Below, piece by piece: positions 49,691 to 58,201 of a stretch of DNA of 64,000 nucleotides. Within the stretch, counting starts at the first letter, position 1; each line of letters begins with the position of its first letter. Location of the stretch: assembly GCF_001437055.1 (NCBI RefSeq), contig NZ_JQBW01000010.1:383472-447471 (forward strand), given 5' to 3'. The DNA comes from Limosilactobacillus secaliphilus (GTDB lineage Bacteria; Bacillota; Bacilli; Lactobacillales; Lactobacillaceae). Under the pieces are notes generated by a model. It searched no databases and was not told the origin of the DNA. It saw only the letters and a list, made by a program, of their open reading frames with translations. A program made the translations under genes and the position numbers.

Positions 49691-50557
49691 TCATTTATGA
49701 ACGCCATTGCCCAGCTCCCAAAAAGCCAGAGCCGAGGCAGCCGCCACGTTCAATGAATCGACTCCGGCAGCCATTGGAATCTTAATCGTGTAGTCGCTAT
49801 CGTCAATCGTCTTTTCCCTTAAGCCTGGCCCCTCTGAACCAAGGATAATGGCGAGACAGTCGATCTTAGCTAATAGCGGGTCATTGATATCAATGGTATT
49901 GTGCCGCAGTGCCATCGCCGCCGTTTGATAACCATACTGATGCAAAAGATTGATGCCGTCCTTTTGCCAAACTTTCGCATCAACATAGGTCCATGGCACT
50001 TCAAAAACAGTTCCCATGGAGACCCGCGTCGAGCGCCGATAGAGCGGGTCAGCAGAGTCACTTGTGACAATGACCCCATCGATCCCTAAGGCCGCCGCGG
50101 AGCGAAAAATGGCCCCTACATTAGTCGGATTGACAACATTTTCTAGAACCGCAATACGCGGGTGCTTGCTGGCGAGCCCCTTCAAAAAGTCACCCACAGT
50201 CGGCCGTTTAATCCGGTGCATTGCCGCCAGCGCACCACGCAGGAGATTGTAACCCTTCAATTGGCGCAGCAGTTCGCTGTCCACCACGTAAATTGGTGTC
50301 TGGCCCAGGTTCTGAGTATGATTGACCGCCATTTCATGATCCAGATCAGTCAAATCACGATCCAATTCCTTCTTTTCCACCAGCAGTGAATCCGGCCGGT
50401 AGCCTGCCCGCAAGGCCCGCTCGATGACTTTCGGACTCTCGGCGATGAAATAGCCCGGTTCCGGCTCTAAGGCGTGAAATAGCTGTGCTTCATTCAAACG
50501 GACGTAAGGATCCATGTCCGTTCCCGCTAAATCTTTCAGATAAATTAGGTTATGCAT
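49691..50557 (-). CDS. SpoU/TrmH family RNA 2'-O-methyltransferase
   Basis: A 288-residue SPOUT methyltransferase. After an N-terminal substrate-binding region (about 1-110, FIAESPKVIERAL), the C-terminal domain has the three motifs: NVVNPTNVGAIFRSAAALG, LAIILGSEGPGLRE and KIPMAAGVDSLNVAAASALAFWEL. It transfers methyl to ribose 2'-OH of rRNA or tRNA using S-adenosylmethionine. The precise nucleotide cannot be inferred. It is transcribed alone with a modest ribosome binding site (AAGAAGAAG). Confidence 0.9.
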   Translation of the reverse strand: MHNLIYLKDLAGTDMDPYVRLNEAQLFHALEPEPGYFIAESPKVIERALRAGYRPDSLLVEKKELDRDLTDLDHEMAVNHTQNLGQTPIYVVDSELLRQLKGYNLLRGALAAMHRIKRPTVGDFLKGLASKHPRIAVLENVVNPTNVGAIFRSAAALGIDGVIVTSDSADPLYRRSTRVSMGTVFEVPWTYVDAKVWQKDGINLLHQYGYQTAAMALRHNTIDINDPLLAKIDCLAIILGSEGPGLREKTIDDSDYTIKIPMAAGVDSLNVAAASALAFWELGNGVHK

Positions 50558-50731
50558 ACTGAATCTTCTTCTTTATCAAATCAATGTTGTTAAGCTAGTG
50601 ACCAATTATACACCGTCAATGGCCAATAAAAATGACCAACGTCAAGGTAAACTCGACGCTGGCCACCTTCAAGCAATGTGACAGGGCATTGATGACTGCA
50701 TAATTAGCTCTCAGCCTGGTCACACTGTTTG

Positions 50732-52285
50732 TTATTGCTCAATTTCCTTCACATATTCACGTGCGATCTTGCTATCAGAAGCATAAGGTGTATCAACCCC
50801 ATCGATCTTCTGGTAAGGATCTTCACCCTTGCCGGCCAAAACGACAATGTCACCATTCTTATTATTATCGATTGCCGACTTAATCGCCGTTTCACGATCC
50901 ATGATGAATTGCACCTCGCCCACTTGGTCATGGTCAATGTGCGAATCAATTTCCTTAGCAATCTTCATTGGGTCTTCGTAGCCGGGGTCATCCGTCGTCA
51001 GAATGACTTTATCTGGGTGTTCCTCAGTCAACGCCTTACCGAGCCCTGGGCGCCGAGAAATCCCTTTATCACCAGTGGAACCCAGTAGGACCGTGACTTT
51101 ACCGGCATGCGTCTGCCGCTTCAAGAAGGCCAGTAGCCGCTTCGTGCTAGCGTAGTTGTGCGCATAATCAATATAAATAAGGCCATGATGCTTAGTCGGG
51201 ACCATTTCCATCCGGCCACGAATGTGAACATGGTCAAGGGTTGCACAATCGTCTTCTGCTGAGGCTCCAGCAAGACCAGAGGCGATAATCGCAGCGACCG
51301 CATTCCCTTCGTTATAATCGCCGGGCATACTCGTCGTGTAACGATGGTCGAGGTTGAGCTTCTTAGCACGGTCAGACAATGCCGTCAGCTGAAATTCACT
51401 TTCATGCAGGTCTTCGAAATCGTTGCGGTATTCAAAGTCAAGTTGTTGGTCATCAGGCAAGGAGATTTGGGCGCCGTGACGGGCAAATAGGTAGATGTTC
51501 TCCGGCTGCGTGGTTGCCTTAGCGGTGTAGTAGACATCGTCCAAATGGTGGGTTTCTGCGTTAATGATGCAGGTGTCGGAGTTAACCATCAGCTGTTCCT
51601 TGCAATGCAGATAATCAGCAAATGTTGGGTGTTCATTGCGGCCAATGTGGTCTGGCGTGATGTTCAAGAAGATCCCGACATTGTACTTGAGACCATACAC
51701 CCGGTTCTTCTTGTAGGCCTGAGAGGAAACTTCCATTACCAGATGCGTCATGCCATTGTCGACCGCCTTGCGCATATCATGATAGAGGTCGAGTGATTCA
51801 GGCGTGGTGATATCCGACTTAAACCGGTCCTGGCTAGCATTGCCCAGCACACGGTCAAGGGTTGAAAACAGAGCTACATGTTTGTTCGTTGAGTGGCCCA
51901 GAATGTGGTCAGCAAAGTAGGCAGTGGTTGTCTTACCCTTCGTACCCGTAATGGCAATAATGAACAGGTCATTTTGCGGATAACCGTAAAAGGCTGCCCC
52001 GAGCAGGGCCATTGCCTTTTGTTCATCATTAACAATAATTGCCGGCAAGCCTTTGCCTTCTGGGTATTCTTGTTCAGCAACGTAGGCAATCGCGCCCTTT
52101 TCCTTCGCCATCGTCAGATACTTAGGCAGAAAGTTGTTCCCTTTACAGAAGAATAAGGTACCCTGCTTTACCTTCCGTGAATCATACGAAACATCAGTCG
52201 CAGTAAAGTCAGTTAAATCACTGACATGATCCAATAAATTATGTTCACGCAGCAAGGCAAGTGCTGGTGCAACATGCAATTCCAT
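50732..52285 (-). CDS. murE: UDP-MurNAc-L-Ala-D-Glu ligase (MurE), diamino acid adding
   Basis: A 517-residue Mur ligase. The UDP-binding N-terminal domain has YDSRKVKQGTLFFCKG, the ATP loop is AITGTKGKTTTAYFADHIL, and the central motif LNITPDHIGRNEHPTFADY follows. The diaminopimelate-type DNPR signature is absent; the corresponding stretch is TTDDPGYEDP, so L-lysine (or possibly L-ornithine) is the expected substrate. It fits with the neighbouring asnH and aslA genes, which build a D-aspartate cross-bridge on that residue. A terminator upstream indicates a separate transcript. Confidence 0.93.
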   Translation of the reverse strand: MELHVAPALALLREHNLLDHVSDLTDFTATDVSYDSRKVKQGTLFFCKGNNFLPKYLTMAKEKGAIAYVAEQEYPEGKGLPAIIVNDEQKAMALLGAAFYGYPQNDLFIIAITGTKGKTTTAYFADHILGHSTNKHVALFSTLDRVLGNASQDRFKSDITTPESLDLYHDMRKAVDNGMTHLVMEVSSQAYKKNRVYGLKYNVGIFLNITPDHIGRNEHPTFADYLHCKEQLMVNSDTCIINAETHHLDDVYYTAKATTQPENIYLFARHGAQISLPDDQQLDFEYRNDFEDLHESEFQLTALSDRAKKLNLDHRYTTSMPGDYNEGNAVAAIIASGLAGASAEDDCATLDHVHIRGRMEMVPTKHHGLIYIDYAHNYASTKRLLAFLKRQTHAGKVTVLLGSTGDKGISRRPGLGKALTEEHPDKVILTTDDPGYEDPMKIAKEIDSHIDHDQVGEVQFIMDRETAIKSAIDNNKNGDIVVLAGKGEDPYQKIDGVDTPYASDSKIAREYVKEIEQ

Positions 52286-52393
52286 TTAAATAACCCCCTT
52301 ATTAATCCCTCTTAAAAGCCTATTATTTCATTTCTCAGCGTAAAAGTGAATATGACAGCGGACGATTAGCAGAAATTTTAAAGTTCTAAACAA

Positions 52394-52433
52394 AAAGGGG
52401 ACCGTAGCAAAGTCAATTTGCTAAAGCCCCTTC
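52394..52433 (-). terminator. Terminator of asnH
   Basis: On the minus strand AAGGGGC...AGCAAA/TTTGCT...CCCCTT followed by TTTGT; lies between asnH and murE. Confidence 0.75.
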
Positions 52434-52483
52434 AATGTTTTGAACTTAATGATTACTGATTGACGGTTTAATGGCCTTAATGA

Positions 52484-54403
52484 TTAGGCTTCAACGGGTT
52501 GCTTCTTAGCCCGATCAATTCCAGATTCGTCCGGCTTAAACTTGTCGATAAAGTACAGTTTGTACCAAACCAAGAACGTGTAAACCGTCCAAATCTTCCG
52601 TCGACCATCAACCTTATCGTGGAAGTTGTCGTCAGCCAGCTTAAGCAGCTTATCCTGATCAAAGAACTTCTTAACAAAGTCTTGTTCAAACATCTCTCTG
52701 ACAACTTCATAGTACTTCTTTTCCCGCAGCCATTCGCGGACAGGAGTTGGGAAGCCAAGTTTCGGCCGTGTTGCCCATTCTTCAGGCAAGTGACGGTTAG
52801 CCGCCATCCGGAATGCCCACTTCGTTCCCTTGTAGTTGAAGAGGTAATTCGTCGGTGTCGTTTGGGCAACCTTCATTACTTCTTTATCCAGCAAAGGCAC
52901 ACGAATTTCCACGGAGTTGGCCATACTCATCTTGTCGGCTTTTAGACAAATGTCACCAGGCATGAAGCGGTGCAAATCGACGTATTGTTTCTTAGCAACT
53001 TCATTCATGTCTTCCTTGGCGTCACACTTGTCATAGAGTGGCTTCAGCAAGTCGGTGATGGATGGGCCATCCTGATATTCTGGCTTCAGGTATTCGTTGG
53101 CCTCGGCTGGGCTGAAGATGTAAGCCTGGCCAATAAAGGTTTCGCGAGCAGGTGCCAGGTTCCGGTAAAGGTGTTCAGAACCGTGGAAGTGCTTGCCTTC
53201 CAGCCATTCACCTAACTTGTAACGCTTTTCCTTTGGCAGTTTCTTCAGTTGATCAGTGATCCAACGCAGGAACTTGATCTTCGTGTTGAAACCATAAGCC
53301 GTGTAGCCAGCGAACAGTTCGTCGGCCCCTTCACCGGACAAGAGGGCCTTGTAACCATTGTCCTTTGCCAACTTGTTCAAGAAGTATAACGGAACAACGG
53401 ATGGGTTTGAATCTGGTTCATCCAGATAGTATTGAATCAGTGGGAAGGCCTTGAATGCTTCCTCATCGATCAATAACTTATCAGTGTTCTTCAGCTTCAA
53501 CTTGGCCGCTAACTCTCTAGCCTGCTTGGTTTCATCGTATCCACGATCAAAACCAATGGAGAAGGTGTTGTTTGGCCGCATTAATGCCGTCACCAGACTG
53601 GAGTCAACACCCGCAGATAAGAAGGAACCAACTTTAATTCCCTTATCAGCGTAGGTGTGAGCTTTGACTGAATTCTGAACGACCTGGTCAATGTTATCCA
53701 CTGCTTGGTCGAACGATTCGTCTTTCGGGTCAAAGTCTTCGTCCCAATACTGTTTCATTTCGAACTTGCCGTCTTTGTAGGTGAAGTAGTGAGCTTCTGG
53801 CAGACGGTAAACACCCTTAAAGAAGGTTTCCTGCGTGACGTTGTATTGGAAAGTCATGTAAGACTTCAGTGCACGCTTATTCAGCTCCATCTTGAAGTTG
53901 GGGTGGTCCAAAAAGGCTTTGATTTCGGAACCAACGAAGAATGTGCCGTTCATCTTAGCATAGTAAAGCGGTTTGATCCCAAAGTGATCCCGGGCACCAA
54001 ACATTTCGTGCTTCTTTAGATCCCAAATCACGAAGGCAAACATCCCCCGCAGTTTGTTAACGACATCTTTGCCCCATTGTTCGTAACCATGAAGAATAAC
54101 TTCCGTATCGGCGTGAGTCTTAAAAACGTGGCCGTCTTTAATTAACTCTTCACGCAAATCTTCAAAGTTATAGATTTCACCATTAAATTCAACAGCCTTG
54201 GAATTATCCTCGTTGAAAATTGGTTGGTTGCCGGATTTCAAGTCAACAAAACTTAAGCGACGAAAACCCAGGGCAACGTGTTCATCAACGTACTGACCCT
54301 CATCATCAGGTCCCCGGTGGATAATCCGTTCTTTCATCTTTTTGATTAATTGATCTTTGATGCGTGGCTCTTCATTATCCACAAACGCCACAATTCCGCA
54401 CAT
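52484..54403 (-). CDS. asnH: AsnB-type amidotransferase, probable peptidoglycan D-Asp amidase (AsnH)
   Basis: A 639-residue glutamine-hydrolysing asparagine synthetase-like protein. Cys2 (MCGIVAFVD) is the Ntn glutaminase nucleophile, and IIHRGPDDEGQY, GFRRLSFVDL and FNGEIYNFEDLR complete that domain. The synthetase domain has the PP-loop KVGSFLSAGVDSSLV and GEGADELFAGY. Free asparagine synthesis is possible. The position between murE and an ATP-grasp D-aspartate ligase, however, matches the AsnH gene that amidates the D-Asp cross-bridge in lactococci and lactobacilli. It lies 28 bases after aslA, so they share a transcript. Confidence 0.88.
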   Translation of the reverse strand: MCGIVAFVDNEEPRIKDQLIKKMKERIIHRGPDDEGQYVDEHVALGFRRLSFVDLKSGNQPIFNEDNSKAVEFNGEIYNFEDLREELIKDGHVFKTHADTEVILHGYEQWGKDVVNKLRGMFAFVIWDLKKHEMFGARDHFGIKPLYYAKMNGTFFVGSEIKAFLDHPNFKMELNKRALKSYMTFQYNVTQETFFKGVYRLPEAHYFTYKDGKFEMKQYWDEDFDPKDESFDQAVDNIDQVVQNSVKAHTYADKGIKVGSFLSAGVDSSLVTALMRPNNTFSIGFDRGYDETKQARELAAKLKLKNTDKLLIDEEAFKAFPLIQYYLDEPDSNPSVVPLYFLNKLAKDNGYKALLSGEGADELFAGYTAYGFNTKIKFLRWITDQLKKLPKEKRYKLGEWLEGKHFHGSEHLYRNLAPARETFIGQAYIFSPAEANEYLKPEYQDGPSITDLLKPLYDKCDAKEDMNEVAKKQYVDLHRFMPGDICLKADKMSMANSVEIRVPLLDKEVMKVAQTTPTNYLFNYKGTKWAFRMAANRHLPEEWATRPKLGFPTPVREWLREKKYYEVVREMFEQDFVKKFFDQDKLLKLADDNFHDKVDGRRKIWTVYTFLVWYKLYFIDKFKPDESGIDRAKKQPVEA

Positions 54404-54431
54404 ATTTCTCTCCTAACCTATTCAGCGTTAA

Positions 54432-55667
54432 TTAACGTTGAACAAAGTATTTTTTGTAGTTCTTACTAATAATTGAGAATGCATGACGCATTAGCATATG
54501 CTGTCTGAAGGTATCGTTCTTATCAAAGGCCGTGGTGCCCCACTTACCTTCTTCGATAAGCTTCTTAGCCCGTTCCTTGTACTTGTTTTCCTTAGCGTAC
54601 TTGTAGAAGACTTCCTTTGGACCGTTCATCCACAGCATGTCACCATCGGCATAGTCAGTGCCAGTGTATGGCTTGTGGTCAATAACGTCATCAACAACAT
54701 ACTTGGCCAGGTTGTAACCGTTCAGCGTGCAGTAGTAACTGCTCCGGCCTTGCCGTAAGTTAATTTCGAAGATCTTAAATTCGTTGTCACGGCTATCCCA
54801 CTTCATATCAAAGTCCGCAAAGCCAACGTACTTAACTTCTTCCAAGAACTTCTGAATTACCTTATAAAGGTGCATATCCTTTTCTGGCAAGATAACCATG
54901 TAGTTACCAACAGCAACCGGAGATGGGTCTTCCAGCAATGGGTGAGCCAAACTCAAGAGACGTACATTGTGATTGGAGTCAACGTAAGCGTTCAGCGTCC
55001 GCATGTTGGAGTCATCACCAGGAATAAAGTCCTGAGCGATCATCTTGCCGGTGTAGCCAGCCTTGTAAACCTTTGGCAGCAATTCATCAAACTGTTCACG
55101 CTTATCCAATACGTAGGCCTTCTTACGACCTTCAAACTGGATATCGTTCCATTGAACACTGTCTGATGGCTTGAAAGCGATTGGGAAGTCAAATGGCAGC
55201 TCAATCTTTTCGCCAGATTCGACTTCTTCCTTGGTAATAATCTTGGTCTTTGGATATGGCAGACCATATTTTTCAGCTGCTTCGTAGAAAGTTTCCTTGG
55301 TACCCAGCCGGTTGAACAGGTCAATGTCAACGTATGGGCAGATGAAGTGCTTCTTCAATTCATCCAGGTGACGAGCGATTAATTCGGTGTAACCATCACC
55401 ACATGAAAGAAGGAGGTACTTTTTATTTGGATCAAGGTTGGCAGCAATCTTGCGCATTCCTTCCATGAAACCAGGATCCTCATCAAAGCCCTCCAAAATT
55501 CTAACATCCACAAGCTTGGTATAGCGGGTTGGGGCTAAGCGAGTAACCCCATAGGCAATACTCTTGATCCCATATTGTTGATAGAAAGAACGTGCCATTC
55601 CATAACAGTTGAAATCAGTGCCCAGTAGAATTGGTTGAAAATCTGTTCGTTTTTGTACTGTACTCAT
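54432..55667 (-). CDS. aslA: ATP-grasp D-aspartate ligase (Asl-type)
   Basis: A 411-residue ATP-grasp enzyme. YLLLSCGDGYTELIARH, FPIAFKPSDSVQWND, a GKMIAQDFIPGDDSNMRT stretch and KIFEINLRQGRSSYY (metal and ATP ligands) are typical of Aslfm-type ligases and of related carboxylate-amine ligases. Aslfm-type enzymes join the beta-carboxylate of D-aspartate to the side-chain amine of the stem-peptide lysine, giving the D-Asp cross-bridge. Context with asnH and murE supports this. The start is ATG 55667 with GAGGTG seven bases upstream. Confidence 0.88.
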   Translation of the reverse strand: MSTVQKRTDFQPILLGTDFNCYGMARSFYQQYGIKSIAYGVTRLAPTRYTKLVDVRILEGFDEDPGFMEGMRKIAANLDPNKKYLLLSCGDGYTELIARHLDELKKHFICPYVDIDLFNRLGTKETFYEAAEKYGLPYPKTKIITKEEVESGEKIELPFDFPIAFKPSDSVQWNDIQFEGRKKAYVLDKREQFDELLPKVYKAGYTGKMIAQDFIPGDDSNMRTLNAYVDSNHNVRLLSLAHPLLEDPSPVAVGNYMVILPEKDMHLYKVIQKFLEEVKYVGFADFDMKWDSRDNEFKIFEINLRQGRSSYYCTLNGYNLAKYVVDDVIDHKPYTGTDYADGDMLWMNGPKEVFYKYAKENKYKERAKKLIEEGKWGTTAFDKNDTFRQHMLMRHAFSIISKNYKKYFVQR

Positions 55668-56016
55668 TTTCAATCACCTCATTATAACTAGTAAACCTAA
55701 CATATTAACACTAGCAAATCTAACTTAAACTACAGTATAACTACTATAAAAGTGTTTGTAAACGTCGCCGCTTTGTTTTTGAAGATACGTAAGGTTCTAA
55801 CAAAAAACTAGCTCACAATTAGGGTGAACTAGTTTAAATCCTTTAGTATTTTTGGTGGCGGGCTCAAATAACGATCAAAATCATTGTCGTATAATTTGAA
55901 ATCACCTTGGCAAAAACTGCATTATTGTGCAAATATCAGCAAATAAAAGTCAATTTAATGATTGTTTTTGGGCAAGCAGCAACGCCTAATCACTGCTTTT
56001 GCCCACTGACTACAAC
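55668..56016. other. Intergenic region between aslA and usp
   Basis: This 349-base AT-rich stretch holds the aslA promoter region, a hairpin aactagctcac/gtgaactagtt (55803-55835) whose minus-strand 3' side ends in TTTTTTG, and a second hairpin gggcaagcag/ctgcttttgccc (about 55970-56003) without a T-run. The first could terminate usp. No gene was recognised. Confidence 0.5.
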
Positions 56017-56490
56017 TTATTGTTCTGTGCTTGGTTGATTATCTAAGCCGGTCCGCACTACCAGCACATCCATGCGCGCATTCCGCTTAACAAAGGAAGT
56101 TACGGAGCCAACCATTGCCCGCTGCAGACGTGACATGCCGGAAGCACCCATAACAATCACATCATTATGGTGATCACGTGGGAAATCGAAGGAAATCACA
56201 GTCTTAGGGTTCCCCAGACGGATGTGGAGATCGATATTATCAAAGCCGTCGCCCTTAATCTTCTTCAGCAGCTCATTCAGGTACTTAGTAGACTTATCTA
56301 CTAACTGATACGTGAGACTACCATCTGACATCCCGGCAAAATTGTAAGACATTGCCCGGGTATCAATTACATTTAAAAGGTCAATATGTGCCCCTTCACT
56401 TTGGGCCATTGCAACTGCTTTGGCTAATGCCAACTCGGCTACTTTTGAGCCATCAACTGGGACCAAGATATTTTTGTATCCTTCTGCCAT
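56017..56490 (-). CDS. Universal stress protein (UspA family)
   Basis: A 157-residue Usp domain: YKNILVPVDGSKVAELALAKAVAMA at the start and DVIVMGASGMSRLQRAMVGSVTSFVKRNA near the end, the latter being the G-x2-G-x9-G-S/T ATP-binding signature. These cytosolic proteins respond to acid, starvation and oxidative stress. ATG 56490 (MAEGYKN) is chosen with GGAGGG upstream; an ATG at 56505 overlaps that site. Confidence 0.93.
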   Translation of the reverse strand: MAEGYKNILVPVDGSKVAELALAKAVAMAQSEGAHIDLLNVIDTRAMSYNFAGMSDGSLTYQLVDKSTKYLNELLKKIKGDGFDNIDLHIRLGNPKTVISFDFPRDHHNDVIVMGASGMSRLQRAMVGSVTSFVKRNARMDVLVVRTGLDNQPSTEQ

Positions 56491-56688
56491 CTTGTTTCCC
56501 TCCATTCATTTACATTAGGTATATTGTAGCATAAACGCGCTTTCTGTCCTGATAAAATTAACTTAATCCCCACATTTACCTATGAAAAATTGACTATCGG
56601 ACTCCGTCAGCATTAAAATAGAGGTTGAAATACTTAATAATCTTAAGTGATAACTAGCCGATTCTTAAATTAACAAGGGGACGTTATT

Positions 56689-57147
56689 ATGGACCAAATT
56701 GACTGTAAAATCATTAATATGCTAGAAGAAAACGCACGGGTATCACTAAAAGAGATATCGGCAGCTTGCTTCATTTCATCACCAGCAATTGCTGCCCGGA
56801 TTAGCAAACTAGAAGAAAGTGGTGTGATAACTGGCTACCATGTCAGTGTCAATATGGAAAAGATCGACTACCACGTGAAGGCATTCATCCGTGTCCAACT
56901 GGAGCCTAAGCAGAAATCCGAATTCTACCCTTACATGCGCTCCATTCCTAACGTCATTGAATGCAATTGCGTCACCGGTGACTATTCTGAGCTCATCGAA
57001 GTCGTCTTCCCTTCGACAACTGACCTGGATAATTTCATCAACGAGATTCAACGGCGCTTTGGCAAAACAAGTACCCAAATCGTCTTCTCAACCAGTGTTG
57101 AACATCGAGGCGTGAAATTGCAAAACAAAGATAAAGACGAAGATTAA
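56689..57147 (+). CDS. Lrp/AsnC family transcriptional regulator
   Basis: A 152-residue feast/famine regulator. The N-terminal helix-turn-helix (IDCKIINMLEENARVSLKEISAACFISSPAIAARISKLEESGVI) is followed by the RAM effector domain (AFIRVQLEPKQKSEFYPYMRSIPNVIECNCVTGDYSELIEV). Members bind amino acids and control their metabolism; nearby proC could be a target (inference). It has a highly charged C-terminal tail (NKDKDED). RBS AAGGGGACGTTATT. It is transcribed alone and followed by the repeat at 57221. Confidence 0.93.
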   Translation: MDQIDCKIINMLEENARVSLKEISAACFISSPAIAARISKLEESGVITGYHVSVNMEKIDYHVKAFIRVQLEPKQKSEFYPYMRSIPNVIECNCVTGDYSELIEVVFPSTTDLDNFINEIQRRFGKTSTQIVFSTSVEHRGVKLQNKDKDED

Positions 57148-57220
57148 TTATTATATAGAAGAAATAAATAAAGGGGTTGTGACATAATCCCTTTTGCATA
57201 CATCGAAAGTTTACAGGCGG

Positions 57221-57330
57221 TACAACAATGGCCCCCAACGTTCTGGCAGAGCCGAACGTTGGGGGCCTATTGTTGCTCGCGGGGGCGTGACTACGAAGCC
57301 ATTAGTAGCTTCTGTCACGCTCCCTTTTTT
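57221..57330. repeat. Dispersed hairpin repeat, copy B (full form)
   Basis: tacaacaatgg, then the stem cccccaacgtt/aacgttggggg, then a second stem gggggcgtgac/gtcacgctccc enclosing gactacgaagccatt, then T6. Copy A (44001-44080) keeps the first stem and the inner sequence; 33501-33541 shares the second stem. It probably also terminates lrp and proC. Confidence 0.8.
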
Positions 57331-57382
57331 AGTTAGCTAAGTCTTGGCGCTCAAGCACTTCAGAAAATTGTTTCATGTGAAA

Positions 57383-58150
57383 CTATTCGCCACAACTGGC
57401 CTTAATGGCTTCAATCAAAGCGCTCCGGAAGCCGGCCTTTTCAAGTGCCGCGATACCCCGAATGGTCGTACCACCAGGTGAAGCAACTTGATCACGAAGG
57501 ATGGCTGGTGCTTCCTTGGTGGCATAAGCAAGGGCCCCGCTGCCCTTCACCATGCTGGCAACAATCTGGTAGGCCGTTTGCCGGTCCAAACCTTCCATCA
57601 CTGCACCGTCGCTCAGTGCGTCCATCATCACGTCCACAAAAGCCGGGCCACAGCCGCCAACAGTTCCGACGATGTCCAACTGCTCTTCCTTCACATCAAT
57701 AATGTCACCCAAAGTTGCAATGGCGTCACGCAGTTGCTTCTGCCTGTCTTCATCTAAGTTCGGATCCATCGTCAAACCAATGGTCCCCGCATTAACCGCA
57801 ACCGGAATGTTAGGAATCATCCGCGAAACTGAAGCTGTTGGCATAGCCGCCTTAAGTTCCTGAATCGAAACTCCAGCTGCCGCTGACAAGACCAGCGCAT
57901 TCTGCAGTTGGGCAAACTGTGCGGCTACCTTGGTGGTAATCGGTGCCGGTGTTGTGAAGATCAACAAATCAGGTTGTGCAGCTAACAATTCGTCGGCCTT
58001 AACGATCCGTTGTGCATTCAATTCATGGGCTAATTTATCCACCCGTGGATTTTCCGGATTAAATGCGATCAGCTCGTCCTGTTTGCCGTGCGCCAACCCC
58101 TTCATAATTGCGCCGCCCATGTTGCCGACGCCAATCACTGCAATTTTCAT
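57383..58150 (-). CDS. proC: Pyrroline-5-carboxylate reductase
   Basis: A 255-residue enzyme. KIAVIGVGNMGGAIMKGL is the NADPH loop, and SVSRMIPNIPVAVNAGTIGL plus the C-terminal VASPGGTTIRGIAALEKAGFRSALIEAI form the P5CR signature. It makes proline from pyrroline-5-carboxylate in the cytoplasm. ATG 58150 follows GAGGAGGCAGTCAAA; the upstream extension of the frame is not coding-like. It is the second gene after pepF, 51 bases downstream of its stop. Confidence 0.95.
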   Translation of the reverse strand: MKIAVIGVGNMGGAIMKGLAHGKQDELIAFNPENPRVDKLAHELNAQRIVKADELLAAQPDLLIFTTPAPITTKVAAQFAQLQNALVLSAAAGVSIQELKAAMPTASVSRMIPNIPVAVNAGTIGLTMDPNLDEDRQKQLRDAIATLGDIIDVKEEQLDIVGTVGGCGPAFVDVMMDALSDGAVMEGLDRQTAYQIVASMVKGSGALAYATKEAPAILRDQVASPGGTTIRGIAALEKAGFRSALIEAIKASCGE

Positions 58151-58201
58151 TTTGACTGCCTCCTCTTTTGCATTAGCTTTCTTCCTTATTTTACGGGTCA
58201 A

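Noticed and set aside
52484-54403. Plain asparagine synthetase AsnB for free asparagine
   Set aside because: Possible from domains alone, but the gene order with murE and a D-aspartate ligase favours the AsnH role.
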